Source: Kitagawia praeruptora (lineage: Eukaryota > Streptophyta > Magnoliopsida > Apiales > Apiaceae). From it: a stretch of DNA of 64,000 nucleotides. The stretch's first letter is position 1. Each line of letters opens with the position of its first letter. The stretch is taken from assembly GCA_037693485.1 (NCBI GenBank), contig CM075354.1:155397501-155461500 (forward strand), given 5' to 3'. The notes under the pieces were generated by a model, which was not told where the DNA came from, made no database searches, and saw nothing but the letters and a program-made list of their open reading frames with translations. Positions 44,184 to 55,067 of the stretch are shown here, one piece after another. The position numbers and the translations under genes were made by a program.

Positions 44184-44363
44184 ATGCCCACCATGGCAAC
44201 TCCTCGCATGCCATCTTCAAACACTCAAGTACCTGAATACACCGAACTAAACAAGATAGGTAAGAAAAATAAATCCAAGTCAGTGAACGCTAACGACCAC
44301 TATTGACAAGCACATAAACTAAAAATAAAACACCGATGATCCCCAGTAGCGGCGCCAAAAACT

Positions 44364-45877
44364 TGTTTGCACTAAATCACGCAAGCGTACGTGGTCACAA
44401 GTAATATAGAATAAAGTTGAGTTCGTTCCCACAGAGATCTGGTTATGGTTTTAATTCAATAGATGTACCTATGCAACAATGTATGGTTATTATGCACTGC
44501 TAAGACAATTAACAAATTGGGATTTTGATAACTAAAATTAACTAAGAAGCAAATTAACAAACTAAGAATTAACTAACTAACGAGAATTTAAATCTAATTA
44601 CTTCTGTAAGAGAAAACATGGGATCCTAACTTCATTAAATACTTTGCTTAGATCTGACGCCTTTAATCACTATATGCAATGGTTATGATATCTGATCAGA
44701 CAACACGAAAGAAGTATACGCTACTTCTCAGTATACGAATACCAAACTATCCATACATCCACAAAAGAGATAAAAGATGAATAGACACCAATTAAGCTTA
44801 GACCCTATATCTCTATAGAATTTGAAAACATAACTGTTGAAGAGCAAGTTATCCATAATGATCACATAGGGCAATACAAGTATTCTCATCTCTACTACGA
44901 ATCATGTTGATAAACAATCATGAACCTATGCTAGCATGGCAAGTTCTAAATCTCAAGATCCACTTTCACTTCACAAGAGATTAACAAATTAGATGTTAGC
45001 TACGCATCTAACAATTAAGCATAACCATACGAGGATATCAGATATACATCACACACAGATCTTTAAAGCATCAAGATACTAAACTCCATAAATAAATCCG
45101 TTAGAATCCCATGACAACGATTAGTTCATAATCGAACCTCTCGTCATCATAGGATCTGATGAAACCATGATAAAAACAAAGTATGAAAAGATAAAAATAA
45201 ACCTAAGTAATTGATATGTAATGGTTCTCTCCAAATTACAATGGTAGGATGTGTTTATATAGGCTCTAAAAGTCTTGCCCAGCAAGAAAATACCCAAAAT
45301 AGAGTTAAAATAGAATTTCTGCAAAATACGTTTCCTAAACTGATTCTGTTTTTAAGGAAAATTCATAGCTGACTTTTCTTCAATATTTCTGGGCCGTTCC
45401 AGTTTTATTTGGACCTCTGAACCACTTTAGAATGATAGAGAATCTCGTTAGCTTCGCGTGGACAGTAAGATCGCCCAAAACGGAATTGTAGAACTCAAGA
45501 TATGGCCAAAACAAAAATCTGGCTGATTCGTACGCGCGCTGGCTACGCTGGTAGAGCGCTGGTTGCGCTGATTTTACTGTTCATAGCGCTGGCTGCACTC
45601 TCTTGTGCGCTGGCTGCGCTCTCTTGGCTGCCGGGAGCTGATTTTGGCTGATTTTCTTCGTTTTAACTCCTTTTTTCTTCGTTTCTTTTGCAAATTATCA
45701 TTTTTCACTTCTAGAACTCAATTCCATCATAAAATATGCAATTTAAATCATCCAACCTCAAGATAATAACCCTACACAAACTCACTAAAACGGATAAAAA
45801 CACAACATACTTGAGGCCAAGTTAATCAATTTAAGCCGAAACGAAGCGTTCCACGTGGATATAAAATCCACTTATCA
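44364..45877 (-). repeat. 5' LTR of element C (right)
   Basis: The primer site (minus-strand TGGCGCCGCTACTGGGG) adjoins its left edge at about 44341-44357. The GCGCTGGCT minisatellite (45533-45635) has one more unit than in the left LTR. Confidence 0.9.
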
Positions 45878-45882
45878 TAAGG

Positions 45883-46390
45883 TGGTCTCTGAGGCCAAGC
45901 TACAAGAAATTGCAAACTCAAATGTCTACCATGATGATGCATTCTTGGAGTTTCTGGAAGTCTCAAGAGAACAGGCTCATGATGCAGTGTCAAGATGAAG
46001 AGAGATCATGCTGAGATGATTAGAAAGGGGTGCCTTGAGAAATGGCTGAAAAGAGAAAAAGAAATTGATAGACTGGAAGCTGAAGAAGAAGTGTTAAGGG
46101 CTAAGGGATTGTGTAGAGTTCAATTCAATCCCTATGTTGTAAAGTATAGGAGGAGAAATGGAGATCATGTCAACATCACATGAATCTACTCAATCACTAT
46201 CCTGCCAATATACTAAAACCAGTGCTTGAAGATTTCAAAAATTCTATCCTGCTTGAAGAATTGGATGCTATGGTAGAGATCATAAGTGCTATGGATGAGA
46301 ATGCAAGGAGGGAGAAAGAAAGGAAACAAAAAGCATATGATGACCTACAAGCCAAAGCTATGAAGGAGGACTCAAAAGAAAATGGCTAGT
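45883..46390 (+). pseudogene. Extra ORF of element B, part 2 (C-terminus)
   Basis: This continues the frame interrupted at 37880. 45995-46183 is a charged, probably helical stretch (EKWLKREKEIDRLEAEEEVL). 46180-46389 contains ELDAMVEIISAMDENARREK and ends at TAG. A frame break lies near 46180. It is followed at about 46535 by the polypurine tract and the 3' LTR. Confidence 0.55.
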
Positions 46391-46549
46391 ATCTCATCAT
46401 AGGCTGTAAGATCACTCACTTGTAGTTCTATTCATGTTCTTGATCAATCTACATACCTGTACTTTTCAAAGTTTTATCTTTATGTATGTTAGGCTTGTTA
46501 TCAGGCATGAAATTGTGACTAAGGGTCTTACTCACAATTTGGGGGAGAT

Positions 46550-47818
46550 TGTTAGTCACAGAGACATGCATGTACTCATATAATAACAAGTCTAAGTGAG
46601 TGTAATGCTATGCATTACCTACATGACCTCTTAAATGAGGGAACCTCCAGTTATAGAGTTTCTATTTGTTTTGTACTTGTAATAGGCATCAAATCCTAGT
46701 TATGTAACTGTACTTATAAAGTCGAGAATAATACTTGAAAGAAGTTCCAAGGTTCATGCCTCAAGCAAGAAGATAAAGACTGTCAAATAATCACAGTTGG
46801 GATTTGAAGAAATGAAGAATTTGCCTAAGTACCAATTCGAGAAGTACATTTATCTATTCGAGAAGTCTAGCGTTCAAGAAGTCAGAGATTCGATATCTAA
46901 GAAGACACTGTTCGATATCTCTGAATGAACTAATCGATATCTCATTCGACATCTCAGAGATTCGACATGTCTATTGCTCTATTCGAGAACTCAGGAAGTC
47001 AACAGTCAAAGCATCATTCGAGTTCTCTAGGAGTCAACAAGTCAAAGTTCCATTCGACATCTCAGAGTCTTAAGAAGCTATTCGATATCTCAGGGATTCG
47101 ATAAGTCAAAAGCTCTATTCGACAACTCAGGGATTCCTGGAGATAAGGCTATTCGAGAAGTGACTCAATATGTCAAGATTGTACTATTCGAGAACTCAGA
47201 GTTATCGAATGATAGTTCTCGAATAAGTTACTTAGACACTTCTCGAATGGATTCTTGGAGACAAAGCTACTGGGAGAATTGTAAAAGTCAGAAACCTGCA
47301 ACAAGCTAAAGTGCTTTATGGACCACAATCTGTAATGTACTTTGGAAAGCCTACAAAAAAAACTTGGAGAGATGTACAAGAGACAAAGAGTTAAAGAAGT
47401 GGATCTGAACAGGCTTTGCAAAGTCAAATCTGTAGCCGTTTGGATGCTTACTCAAAAAGGATAGACACACTAGAAAGTAATTTGTTTAGCTACCTTACTT
47501 GTAGTAAGTAGGTTGTATCCATGTTCTATAATGGTACAACCTCACTTCTTTAGAAGTTAAGTTTTTCATACATTCAAAGATATATCTCTCTCAGAAAAAC
47601 GAAGCTGAGAATACTACCATTTGTATTCACAGATTGTAGCAAAATCTTTATCTAATAAAATATTAGATTAAAGTGATATTGTGTTGTTTGCTTATTATTA
47701 TGTGCACTTACATTTCAGCACACACAACACATATCTTGCTACACAGATTCAAGAACAAAGAAAAGTTCAAGAATCTATTCACCCCCATGTATTCTTTCTT
47801 GGTATTCAATACTCAACA
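46550..47818 (+). repeat. 3' LTR of element B
   Basis: It begins TGTTAGTCACAGAG and ends CTCAACA, followed by AAAT. It retains the same dense array of TTCGA and TTCnnGAA units as the 5' LTR (about 46836-47250). Confidence 0.9.
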
Positions 47819-47994
47819 AAATAAACCCGTGTTTGCATATAATAATATAGTATAATGTCATACAATCTTTCAAGAGTAAAATCTTTGTATTATTGAGAAT
47901 TCCTTAATAATACTGACTTCCATTCTTTGGAAAGTGGTATGCCATTAAATATTAAATTAATTTAATTAATTAAAATAACAATATTAAACACTAA

Positions 47995-49576
47995 TCTATA
48001 ACCTTTATTAATAAGCGAAACCCTCTTTTAAAGGTACCTAAAGTTTGGTTCGCACTATATTTTGGTTTCACCCGTTTTTGGTTCACACTATATTTTGGTT
48101 TCACCCCTAAACTCCTATTTTCCCTAGAATACTATGTTGTTTTTTTAAAAAAAAATAGAATAAAAATAGAAATCCTATTATAATTATAATTCTTTTTGTA
48201 ATTTTTATCTTATTATAATTATCATTCTTTTATTTGTAATTTTTTAAAAAAAATCATATTTTCCCTAGAATACTATGTTCCTTTAAAAAGAGTTAAAATT
48301 TAAAAATAGAGTTCTTATGATGATTATAATTCTTTTGTTTATAATTTTTTTAACTTGAAAAAACCAACGATCAAAAATTACCAACAAATAGAGGGTAAAC
48401 ACCAACGAATACGTAGCCATATCGTATAACATTTGATAAAACACTAACGAATCTATAACCTTTATTAATAAATTTCTGTTTAATGATATTTTCGTAACAA
48501 ATTTGGTTTCACCCTTATTTCATCACAGATTACTACTCCCCTAAAATTCATATTATTTTCTAAAACAATTGTTTGGAATTTTGTTTTAATTATAATTCTT
48601 TTACTTTAATATTACTGAATTGTACAAATAATTTATATATTAGAACCAGAACCATGTATGTTATGTTCTCTTGATTGTTTAAAATATAATCTTAAATAAA
48701 TAATAAATAAATCTATATCTATAACGTGTATTAATAACAAAACCCCTTTTTAATGTACTATTTTATACCAAATTTGGTTCGTACCATATTTTGGTTTCAC
48801 CCCAAGACTCCTATTTTCTCTAGAATTCTATGTTATTTTATAAAATAAATAAATAAATTATATTACAATTATAATTTTTTTATTACAACTTAATAAAAAA
48901 AAAGACTACGAATACAAATGTTAATCTACGGTGACATGCTTATCTATAACAAACGAATACATTTTTAATGGTACTTCGGTACCAAAAATTGGTTCCACAA
49001 CTTCCACCCATAAGATTCCTATTTCTCCAAGGATTCTATATTATTTTTTATTAAAATAATAAATTGTTAATACTATTATAATTGTAATTTTTATTATAAC
49101 TTTATTCAGTTCACAAATAACGTATTTAATCATGTACATTTTAACGTATATATCGGAATCATTTAGTTTTTTTTCTCGATTTTCTTAAATAAACTTAAAT
49201 AAATAATATATAAAATGACCTTTATTAATAAGCAAATTCTTTGTAAATAATGTAATTTTTTATAATAAATTAATGATCAATTTAATTAAATTTTCTCGGG
49301 CCCTTATCATCTAATATCTTATTTGTAAGTGAAATCACGTTTTAATGATACTTACTTCTAAATTTGTGTCTCCTATAAATATTGGAATTTTGATGTAATT
49401 ACAATTCTTTTTTTATAAACTACTGAGTTCCATAAATATCGTAATTTTCTTTTGTACTTTTATCATTTTTATAGTATTTTTTAATGATAAATAAAATATT
49501 TCCTATAAAATTTAATAAAAAATGATCAATTTTAATAAATTATTTCGACCCGTGCTTCGCACGGGCTATCCTCTAG
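47995..49576 (+). mobile_element. Helitron-like element, 1.6 kb
   Basis: It starts A|TCTATAACCTTTATTAATAAG and ends with the hairpin CCCGTGC-TTC-GCACGGG followed by CTATCCTCTAG|T. The interior repeats a module (TTGGTTTCACCCC…TTTCCCTAGAATACTATG) several times and has no Rep/helicase. A second copy starts at 60357. The preceding 47823-47994 is AT-rich flank without features. Confidence 0.75.
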
Positions 49577-49985
49577 TTTAATTTAGTAGTAAAGTTATAT
49601 AGTAGGAATTTATTAACTAAACATCAAAATAAAAGTGGTTAACATATAGCTACTCTTATATTAATAAACATCTATATTTTAGTAATATACATGCTCTTAT
49701 ATTAATACAATTAATAATATAGTTATTCTTTTATTAATAGACATCTATACTTTTTGGGTGGTTAACATATATCATAATCAATTATAAATATTGGATCATG
49801 TTCCTTAAAGAGCCTTAAACGAAGAATCTAAGAGCTCTTACATATATTTCATAATAATATATGATATAAACGAAGAATCTAAAAACTCCTACATATATTT
49901 CATAATAATATATTATAAAATATTAAAAGCAGAAACATATACCATGTATACCCTTGTATACCTTAACACATACTGTCTATGCTTG
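49577..49985. other. AT-rich flank between Helitron and FBPase copy II
   Basis: Contains 'AGTAAAGTTATATAGTAGG' (related to 18660 and 19240) and a local repeat around 'CGAAGAATCTAARARCTC' (49828 and 49872). No gene. Confidence 0.4.
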
Positions 49986-49995
49986 TGTGCTACAG

Positions 49996-50587
49996 GTATT
50001 CTCTAATTGTTTGAGGTCAAGTTGAAGGACGGGGATCATAGCATCAGAGGAAGAGGATGTACCTGTGGCAGTAGAAGAGAGCTATTCTGGTAACTACATT
50101 GTGATGGATCATCCAACATCGATGCTGCTGTTTCCACTGGATCGATTTGCGGGATTTACCACCCTAATGATGAATGCCTTGCAGATTACAGTGACAGTGA
50201 CGATGATTCATTGGTAATTAACAATAATTGTCATTATTTTGTCCTTTTTGCAACATTACTCTAATACCTTGCATAAAGTTTGTAAATTGCAGTTATCATT
50301 ATCAAGGTGAAACAAGAAACTTGGAGTGCAATTCAAAATGTAAATTAGCACTCACAATTAATTACACACTAGATTACATACATCTGAATAAGTAAACCTA
50401 ATTGTAATGCTAGAATGAACAACAGGTAGATTGAGTAGAGTCGCCATTCATTATATGTTACATTGAACCTCGGGTTTCTAATGCTTTGGTTTATTGCACA
50501 ATGCAGCTTGACAGTGAAGAACAGAGGTGTGTTGTGAGCGTATACCAGTCCGGTAGCAACCTTCTCGCTGCTGGATACTGCATGTAC
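49996..50587 (+). pseudogene. Chloroplast-type FBPase pseudogene, copy II (two exons)
   Basis: Exon 49996-50213 corresponds to 9882-10097 and has the same 16-nt loss in the DPLDGSSN metal-site motif, plus a TGA after SS (TCAAGTTGAAGG). Exon 50507-50587 corresponds to 10389 onward (LDSEEQRCVVSVYQSGSNLL), where the second redox Cys has become Tyr. Homology ends abruptly after GYCMY, where knottin 3' flank begins. The acceptors are retained. Dead fragment. Confidence 0.8.
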
Positions 50588-50946
50588 CTTGTAGTAAGTT
50601 TACATAATAATAGTAGTTTTGCAATCATTTTAATTTCTAATGCTGGATACTGCATGTACCTTGGATACAAACAACCACAACTACCGCAACAATCCATAGG
50701 ACGAAACATACAAAATCCTCCGCTAGGGAGACAGTTCCCGTCAGCCACATTTCCTTTAGGCAGAAAGATTCTTGACAGAGGAGATTTGTTGTAATATGTA
50801 AGTCCGTCAGAGCCACGAGTTACAATTTCATTACTGATGACGTTTGATCGAGCAGTCTCGACAATGGTTTCAACTGAAGCCATTGATACCATGGCGGAGA
50901 TCAGAACCACAGTTAAAGATGCCCAGAATACCTTATTCATTTCCAT
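50491..50946 (-). CDS. Chimeric knottin gene, copy 2, C-terminus replaced
   Basis: From the ATG at 50946 the precursor matches copies 1 and 3 through signal peptide, propeptide and the first six cysteines (…MDCCGSCGCLYP). It then departs: the last two Cys positions are lost and the frame runs on for about 60 codons through rearranged knottin 3' flank and the antisense of an FBPase exon, stopping at 50491. A 23-bp repeat (50569-50591 and 50641-50663) marks the junctions. The TATA box (CTATATAAGGA at about 50998-51008) is kept. It is probably a non-functional or neofunctional chimera; expression is unknown. Confidence 0.6.
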   Translation of the reverse strand: MEMNKVFWASLTVVLISAMVSMASVETIVETARSNVISNEIVTRGSDGLTYYNKSPLSRIFLPKGNVADGNCLPSGGFCMFRPMDCCGSCGCLYPRYMQYPALEIKMIAKLLLLCKLTTRYMQYPAARRLLPDWYTLTTHLCSSLSSCIVQ

Positions 50947-51189
50947 TGTAAAAATTAGTAATTGTTTTGCTCTGTGTATCAACATTATTCTTTGCAAATC
51001 CTTATATAGACGACTAAGGGCTGGAATTTGCAATCAAATCATGTGTCTATACACTTTTGTGGACAATGTTAGTAGGTGAAGCATGCATTTGGTATTGATT
51101 AAGTGACAACTTCTTATGCATGTACATCGTGCAGTATGAATGTATTATGTATGATTGTTTTTATGCATTCATTGGTAATTGATGATTTC

Positions 51190-51572
51190 CACAGGAGATT
51201 GTTAGCGGTGAGCCAGTGAAATTTATCATATCCCCGCAACAAGACTAAAACTGGAAAGTTAAGGCTCTTATACAAATAAGTATGCTAAGAATGGCGAATT
51301 GAGTCTACTGTATGAGTGGGAATAGCAATAGGTAGTCTTTGAGAGTACTTGACATTGCCTGGATATAAAAGTTAGTATTTCTTCACAATTTAGCTTCTGA
51401 ATCATACATAAATCAGGATCGAATTCAGCTTAATATTTGAGAAAACAAAAAGAATTCTACTTTAATTAGTCATCTAACCAAATCTTTTTTCTTTGCAGGT
51501 ACACCAACTCCAATTTGCATCGGAAGCACTGATGAAATCAAGAAACTAGACTTAATGAAGTACTTGGCCTGA
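51190..51572 (+). pseudogene. FBPase-like 3' remnant, copy II
   Basis: A decayed exon (GATTTCCACAGGAGATTGTTAG…, like DFHRRLL and GKLRLL) is followed by intron sequence, a TTTGCAG acceptor, and a terminal exon 51499-51572 reading ICIGSTDEIKKLDLMKYLA then TGA. The terminal exon resembles FBPase C-termini (IGSxDEVxKLEKYLA). The preceding exon has stops. It is related to, but diverged from, the main FBPase copies. Confidence 0.65.
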
Positions 51573-52034
51573 AACATTACACTAAAATTTTCATATTACT
51601 TTTTGCTTAACTTTGGTATGTACTTCAAGATTGAATCAATATGATGTAGCCTGGAGGTTCTATATAACAAGCATTCTCTTAATAATTCTGTAATTAATTT
51701 AGAACCACATTCATCTCATACATATACCAGTGCATTTAGGTCAGCCCTTTAAAGAGAGGTCACAGTTTAAGCAAAAAAGTCTTAAAACAGTATATCTAAA
51801 GCTTTACAACTTAAAAGGCCCTTCCGTGCCAAAGACATCTGCAACTATTACCTGATCAAATAAATTAGAATATACTGATGAAAACAAAACACTTTGAGGA
51901 CATTAGCTGTTAATCTTTGTTCTAGCAAGTTCCTGTGCTCAGTGTATTGTTACTATGTTATGCGAATAAAGTCATCCTCAATTAGCTTGCAGCGGAAACA
52001 TTTTCCTACTTCTGGGAAGGGATTCTCTGATTCT

Positions 52035-52672
52035 TCACTGCAGTATAAACAAGTCTACATCAATTCTTCTTTTATCTACTGATAAATGCAAATAAAGAAA
52101 GCAAAGGTGGTACATGCGGAAATACCAGGACTTAATATCTGTATAGATTTTGTAATGGACTTCATAGTTGTCACAGAATCTGGTCCTTTTTATAAAGAAA
52201 ATCCTTCAGACTTCATAGCAAAAGGACATGAAATCATTATCTTATAAAGTAAATGAATATTACCTGGAGTATTCATGTTTTGCTCAGAAAAAAATTCTGT
52301 GACAGTAGATGAGAGCTCTGATAGTACTTGGTTACAACCATTAACGCTATTATCAGAGGTGTTTGGAGACCTGCACATTCATAATAGGGGATTGATATTT
52401 ATCTTAATGCCTCTGTATAGATGACTTCGAAAACTTTTGAAGAACAGTATACTTACCCTGAAAATGAATCTGGGGATGGAGTCCCATCTGGCTGACATGT
52501 CATTCCTTCACAATTAATTTCAAATTCACCCATAAGTTCGGAGAAGCAAAAATCATCACCAAAAACATCCAAGCTAGGCATATCAAAGTCAAAACAATCT
52601 ACTCTTTCTTTAGTTTCAGATGGCATAACATCACAAGGAACTGGTTTATCCGAGTCCATGGCTACACTAGGA
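52035..52672 (-). pseudogene. LisH gene 3' fragment, copy II (part of exon 4 to exon 7)
   Basis: Exons match the complete gene: part of exon 4 (52457-52672), exon 5 (52264-52370), exon 6 (52126-52185) and exon 7 (52035-52078), all with the same lengths and splice sites. Exon 4 breaks at about 52672, where sequence switches to an FBPase exon at a shared GGAxCA. There is no 5' part. The coding is still open, so the duplication is recent, but there is no promoter. Confidence 0.8.
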
Positions 52673-52878
52673 CCAGATGGTCATTCTAGAGTTCTTGATA
52701 TATGCCTACTGAGGTGAGTTAAGATCTGAATATTGCTAACTTTGTTTATTTGTAGCTTGAATTGATTGAGCTGATACCTTTGTTTCTATTGATGCTTTTG
52801 TTTCAGAATCATCAGCGAGTTCCACTTTACATCGGCAGCCCAGATGAAGTTGATAAATTGGAGAAGTACTTAGCGTAA
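52671..52878 (+). pseudogene. FBPase pseudogene, 3' exons of copy II/III
   Basis: 52671-52713 is the end of the penultimate exon (SDGHSRVLD…) with one base deleted (GATATATGCC versus GATATTATGCC). Then donor GTGAGT, intron, acceptor TTTCAG, and the final exon 52807-52878 encoding HQRVPLYIGSPDEVDKLEKYLA-like residues and TAA. It is fused on its left to LisH exon 4. Confidence 0.8.
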
Positions 52879-53560
52879 TCATAATGTGACCATATAAAGA
52901 GAATTTGCTAATTGAAAAAGATATTGATTACAGTTCTCAACTTTTTTGTTCAAATGCTAAATGTGATTTACGAAATAAAAAGGCTCATTCATGACTCATG
53001 TCCATGGACTGGCATAATTTGTTGCAAATTACAGTATTGCAGATGCGGTAAAAATATAAAACTAAAGAATGGAACTGCAGAAAACTGCTCAACTCTAGCC
53101 TGCTTCCATATTGTTCAACTGATACAGAGGAATAAACCTTTTAAACCAACTACGACATAGAAAGCCAGACAACACAATAGTCACTCAGCCCCTTTCATTC
53201 CTAACATTCAGAGTTAAAACTATACTTCTTTCGTTGTGGACAATGTAGGTTGCTTCGTAAATATACATCACAAATGAATCTAGACAAGTTAGGCCGTCAC
53301 CTCTCACTTTATTTCATTGTTTTTTTGTTGCTTTCAGTTAGATGTGACTGGCATTTTTGGCTTTCAAATGGTGCTACCTTGTAGTAAGTTTACATATTAA
53401 TATTTTTGCAATCATATTAATTTTTAGGTTTCTACTGGAATAATTCAATAACTTGCGAAGAACACAAATAGGATAAATTTTGTAAATCATAAGAGGCGAG
53501 TTATAATATTTATTCGAACATATCCTTGCTGCTTATACATACAGCTTATCCATATGACTA
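52879..53560. other. FBPase 3' flank and knottin 3' flank, reference copy
   Basis: This is the uninterrupted version of the flank seen at 16280-17230 and 22575-22860. It allows insertions in those copies to be recognised. No gene is seen. Confidence 0.55.
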
Positions 53561-53570
53561 CACATGTTAC

Positions 53571-53885
53571 TTAACAGCCAGTACCATAACACACTCCAAC
53601 AGGATACAAACAACCACAACTACCGCAACAATCCATAGGACGGAACATACAAAATCCTCCGCTAGGGAGACAGTCCCCGTCAGCCACATTTCCTTTAGGC
53701 AGAAAGATTCTTGACAGAGGAGATTTGTTGTAATATGTAAGTCCGTCAGAGCCACGAGTTACAATTTCATTACTGATGACGTTTGATTGAGCAGTCTCGA
53801 CAATGGTTTCAACTGAAGCCATTGATACCATGGCGGAGATCAGAACCACAGTTAAAGATGCCCAGAATACCCTTTTCATTTCCAT
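53571..53885 (-). CDS. Secreted 8-cysteine knottin-like peptide precursor, copy 3
   Basis: A 104-codon single exon; the start is the ATG at 53885 (MEMKRVFWASLT…), chosen because it aligns with copy 1 and gives a proper signal peptide. A longer in-frame start at 53969 would place hydrophilic residues ahead of it and include the TATA region, so it is unlikely. The signal peptide ends around SMAS. The propeptide (…SDGLTYYNKSPLSRIFLPKG…) is nearly identical to copy 1. The C-terminus has all eight cysteines with spacing C-x6-C-x6-CC-x2-C-x-C-x6-C-x4-C. TATA box CTATATAAGGA at about 53936-53946. Probably functional secreted peptide; target unknown. Confidence 0.77.
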   Translation of the reverse strand: MEMKRVFWASLTVVLISAMVSMASVETIVETAQSNVISNEIVTRGSDGLTYYNKSPLSRIFLPKGNVADGDCLPSGGFCMFRPMDCCGSCGCLYPVGVCYGTGC

Positions 53886-54109
53886 TGTAAAAATTAATGG
53901 TTTTGCTCTGTGGATCAACATTATTCTTCGTAAATCCTTATATAGACGACTAAGGGCTGGAGTTTGCAATCAAATCATGCCTTTGTACACTTTTGGGGAC
54001 AATGTTAGTAGGTGAAGCATGCATTTGGTATTGATTAACTGACAATTTCTTTTGCATGCACATTGTGCAGTATGAATGCATTATGTATGATTGTTTTTAT
54101 GCATTGGTA

Positions 54110-54624
54110 ACTAATGATTTCCACAGGAGATTGTTATGCGGGGACATTTATCAATATCTCCGCAACAAGAAGACTAAATCTGGAAAGTTAAGGCTCTTAC
54201 ACAAGTGTTCGCAATACTCAGGGCTTTAAATAAACAATTGCGAACACTACTCAGGGTATTATATTGGTCAGACTTGTTGGTAAATTTCACAAAATGCCAT
54301 TATATGGTGGCATCAATGGAATCCTCAAAATAAGTATGCTAAGAGTGGTGCCTTGAGTCCACTGTATAAGTTGGAAAAGCAATAGATAGTCTTAGAGAAT
54401 ACTTGACATCATGCCTAGGTAAAAAAGTTTGTATTTCTTCACAGTTTAACTTCTGAAGCATGAATCAGGGTCGAATTCAGTTAAACATTTGAGAAAACAA
54501 AAAGAATTCTACTTCAATTAGTCATCTAACCAATTCTATTTTCTTTGCAGGTATTCGAGCTCCAGTTTACATCAGAAGCACTGATGAAATCAAGAAACTA
54601 GACTTGGAGAAGTACTTGGCCTGA
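54110..54624 (+). pseudogene. FBPase-like 3' remnant, copy III
   Basis: An exon remnant (DFHRRLL-like, then KTKSGKLRLL) at about 54118-54205 is followed by degraded intron sequence. The terminal exon at 54551-54624 has acceptor TTTGCAG and the reading IRSTDEIKKLDLEKYLA then TGA. It is the longest of three related remnants. No upstream exons are present, so it is a fragment. Confidence 0.65.
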
Positions 54625-55067
54625 AAAATTACATTAAAATACTATTTGCTTAACTTGGTATGTACTTCAAGATTGAACGGTTGAACCAATATGATGGAGA
54701 CTGGAGGTTCTATATAACGAGCATTCTGTTAATAAATCTGTAATTAATTCAGAACCACATTCATCTCATAAATTTACCAGTGCATATAGGTCAGCCCTTT
54801 CAAGAGAGGTTACAGTTAAGCAAAAAAGTCTTAAAACAGTATACCTAAAGCTTTACAACCAAAAAGGCCCGTCCGCACCAAAGACATCTGCAACTACTAC
54901 CTGATCTAATAGATAAGAATATACTGATGAAACCAAACACTTTGAGGACATTAGCTGTTAATCTTTGTGCTAACAAGTTCTTGTGCTCAGTGTATTGTTA
55001 CTATGTTATGCGAATAAAGTCATCCTCATCGTTGCAACCTACTCCTGGGAAGGGATTCTCTGATTCT

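Larger units (their letters stand above)
37881..45877 (-). mobile_element. Non-autonomous LTR retrotransposon C, nested in B
   Basis: LTRs are 37881-39383 (1503 bp) and 44364-45877 (1514 bp). The target duplication is TAAGG (37876-37880, 45878-45882). It is read on minus: the ends are TGATAAGTGGATTTT...GCAAACA, the primer site TTGGCGCCGCTACTGGGG lies next to the right LTR, and the polypurine tract GTTTGGGGGTG next to the left one. That primer-site style is common in Ty3/gypsy-like plant elements. The 5-kb interior has one ORF, no protease, integrase or RT, plus two further insertions. About five differences in the first 340 bases of the LTRs indicate an age younger than B. Confidence 0.92.
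26974..47818 (+). mobile_element. Ty1/copia element B with an extra 3' ORF, hosting nested insertions
   Basis: LTRs are 26974-28244 (1271 bp) and 46550-47818 (1269 bp), both TGTTAG...CTCAACA. AAAT flanks both sides (26970-26973, 47819-47822). The primer site AGTGGTATCAAAGCAG is at 28245 and the polypurine tract CAATTTGGGGGAGAT at 46535-46549. Gag and pol are followed by a long additional coding region, as in SIRE-like copia elements. That region is split by element C (37881-45877). Without C the element would be about 12.8 kb. By eye the LTRs differ at about 4% over their first 400 bases. Multiple stops make it non-functional. Confidence 0.93.

Noticed and set aside
53885..53969. Upstream in-frame start for knottin copy 3
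   Set aside because: The extension includes the TATA box region and places charged residues before the signal peptide; copy 1 does not share it.
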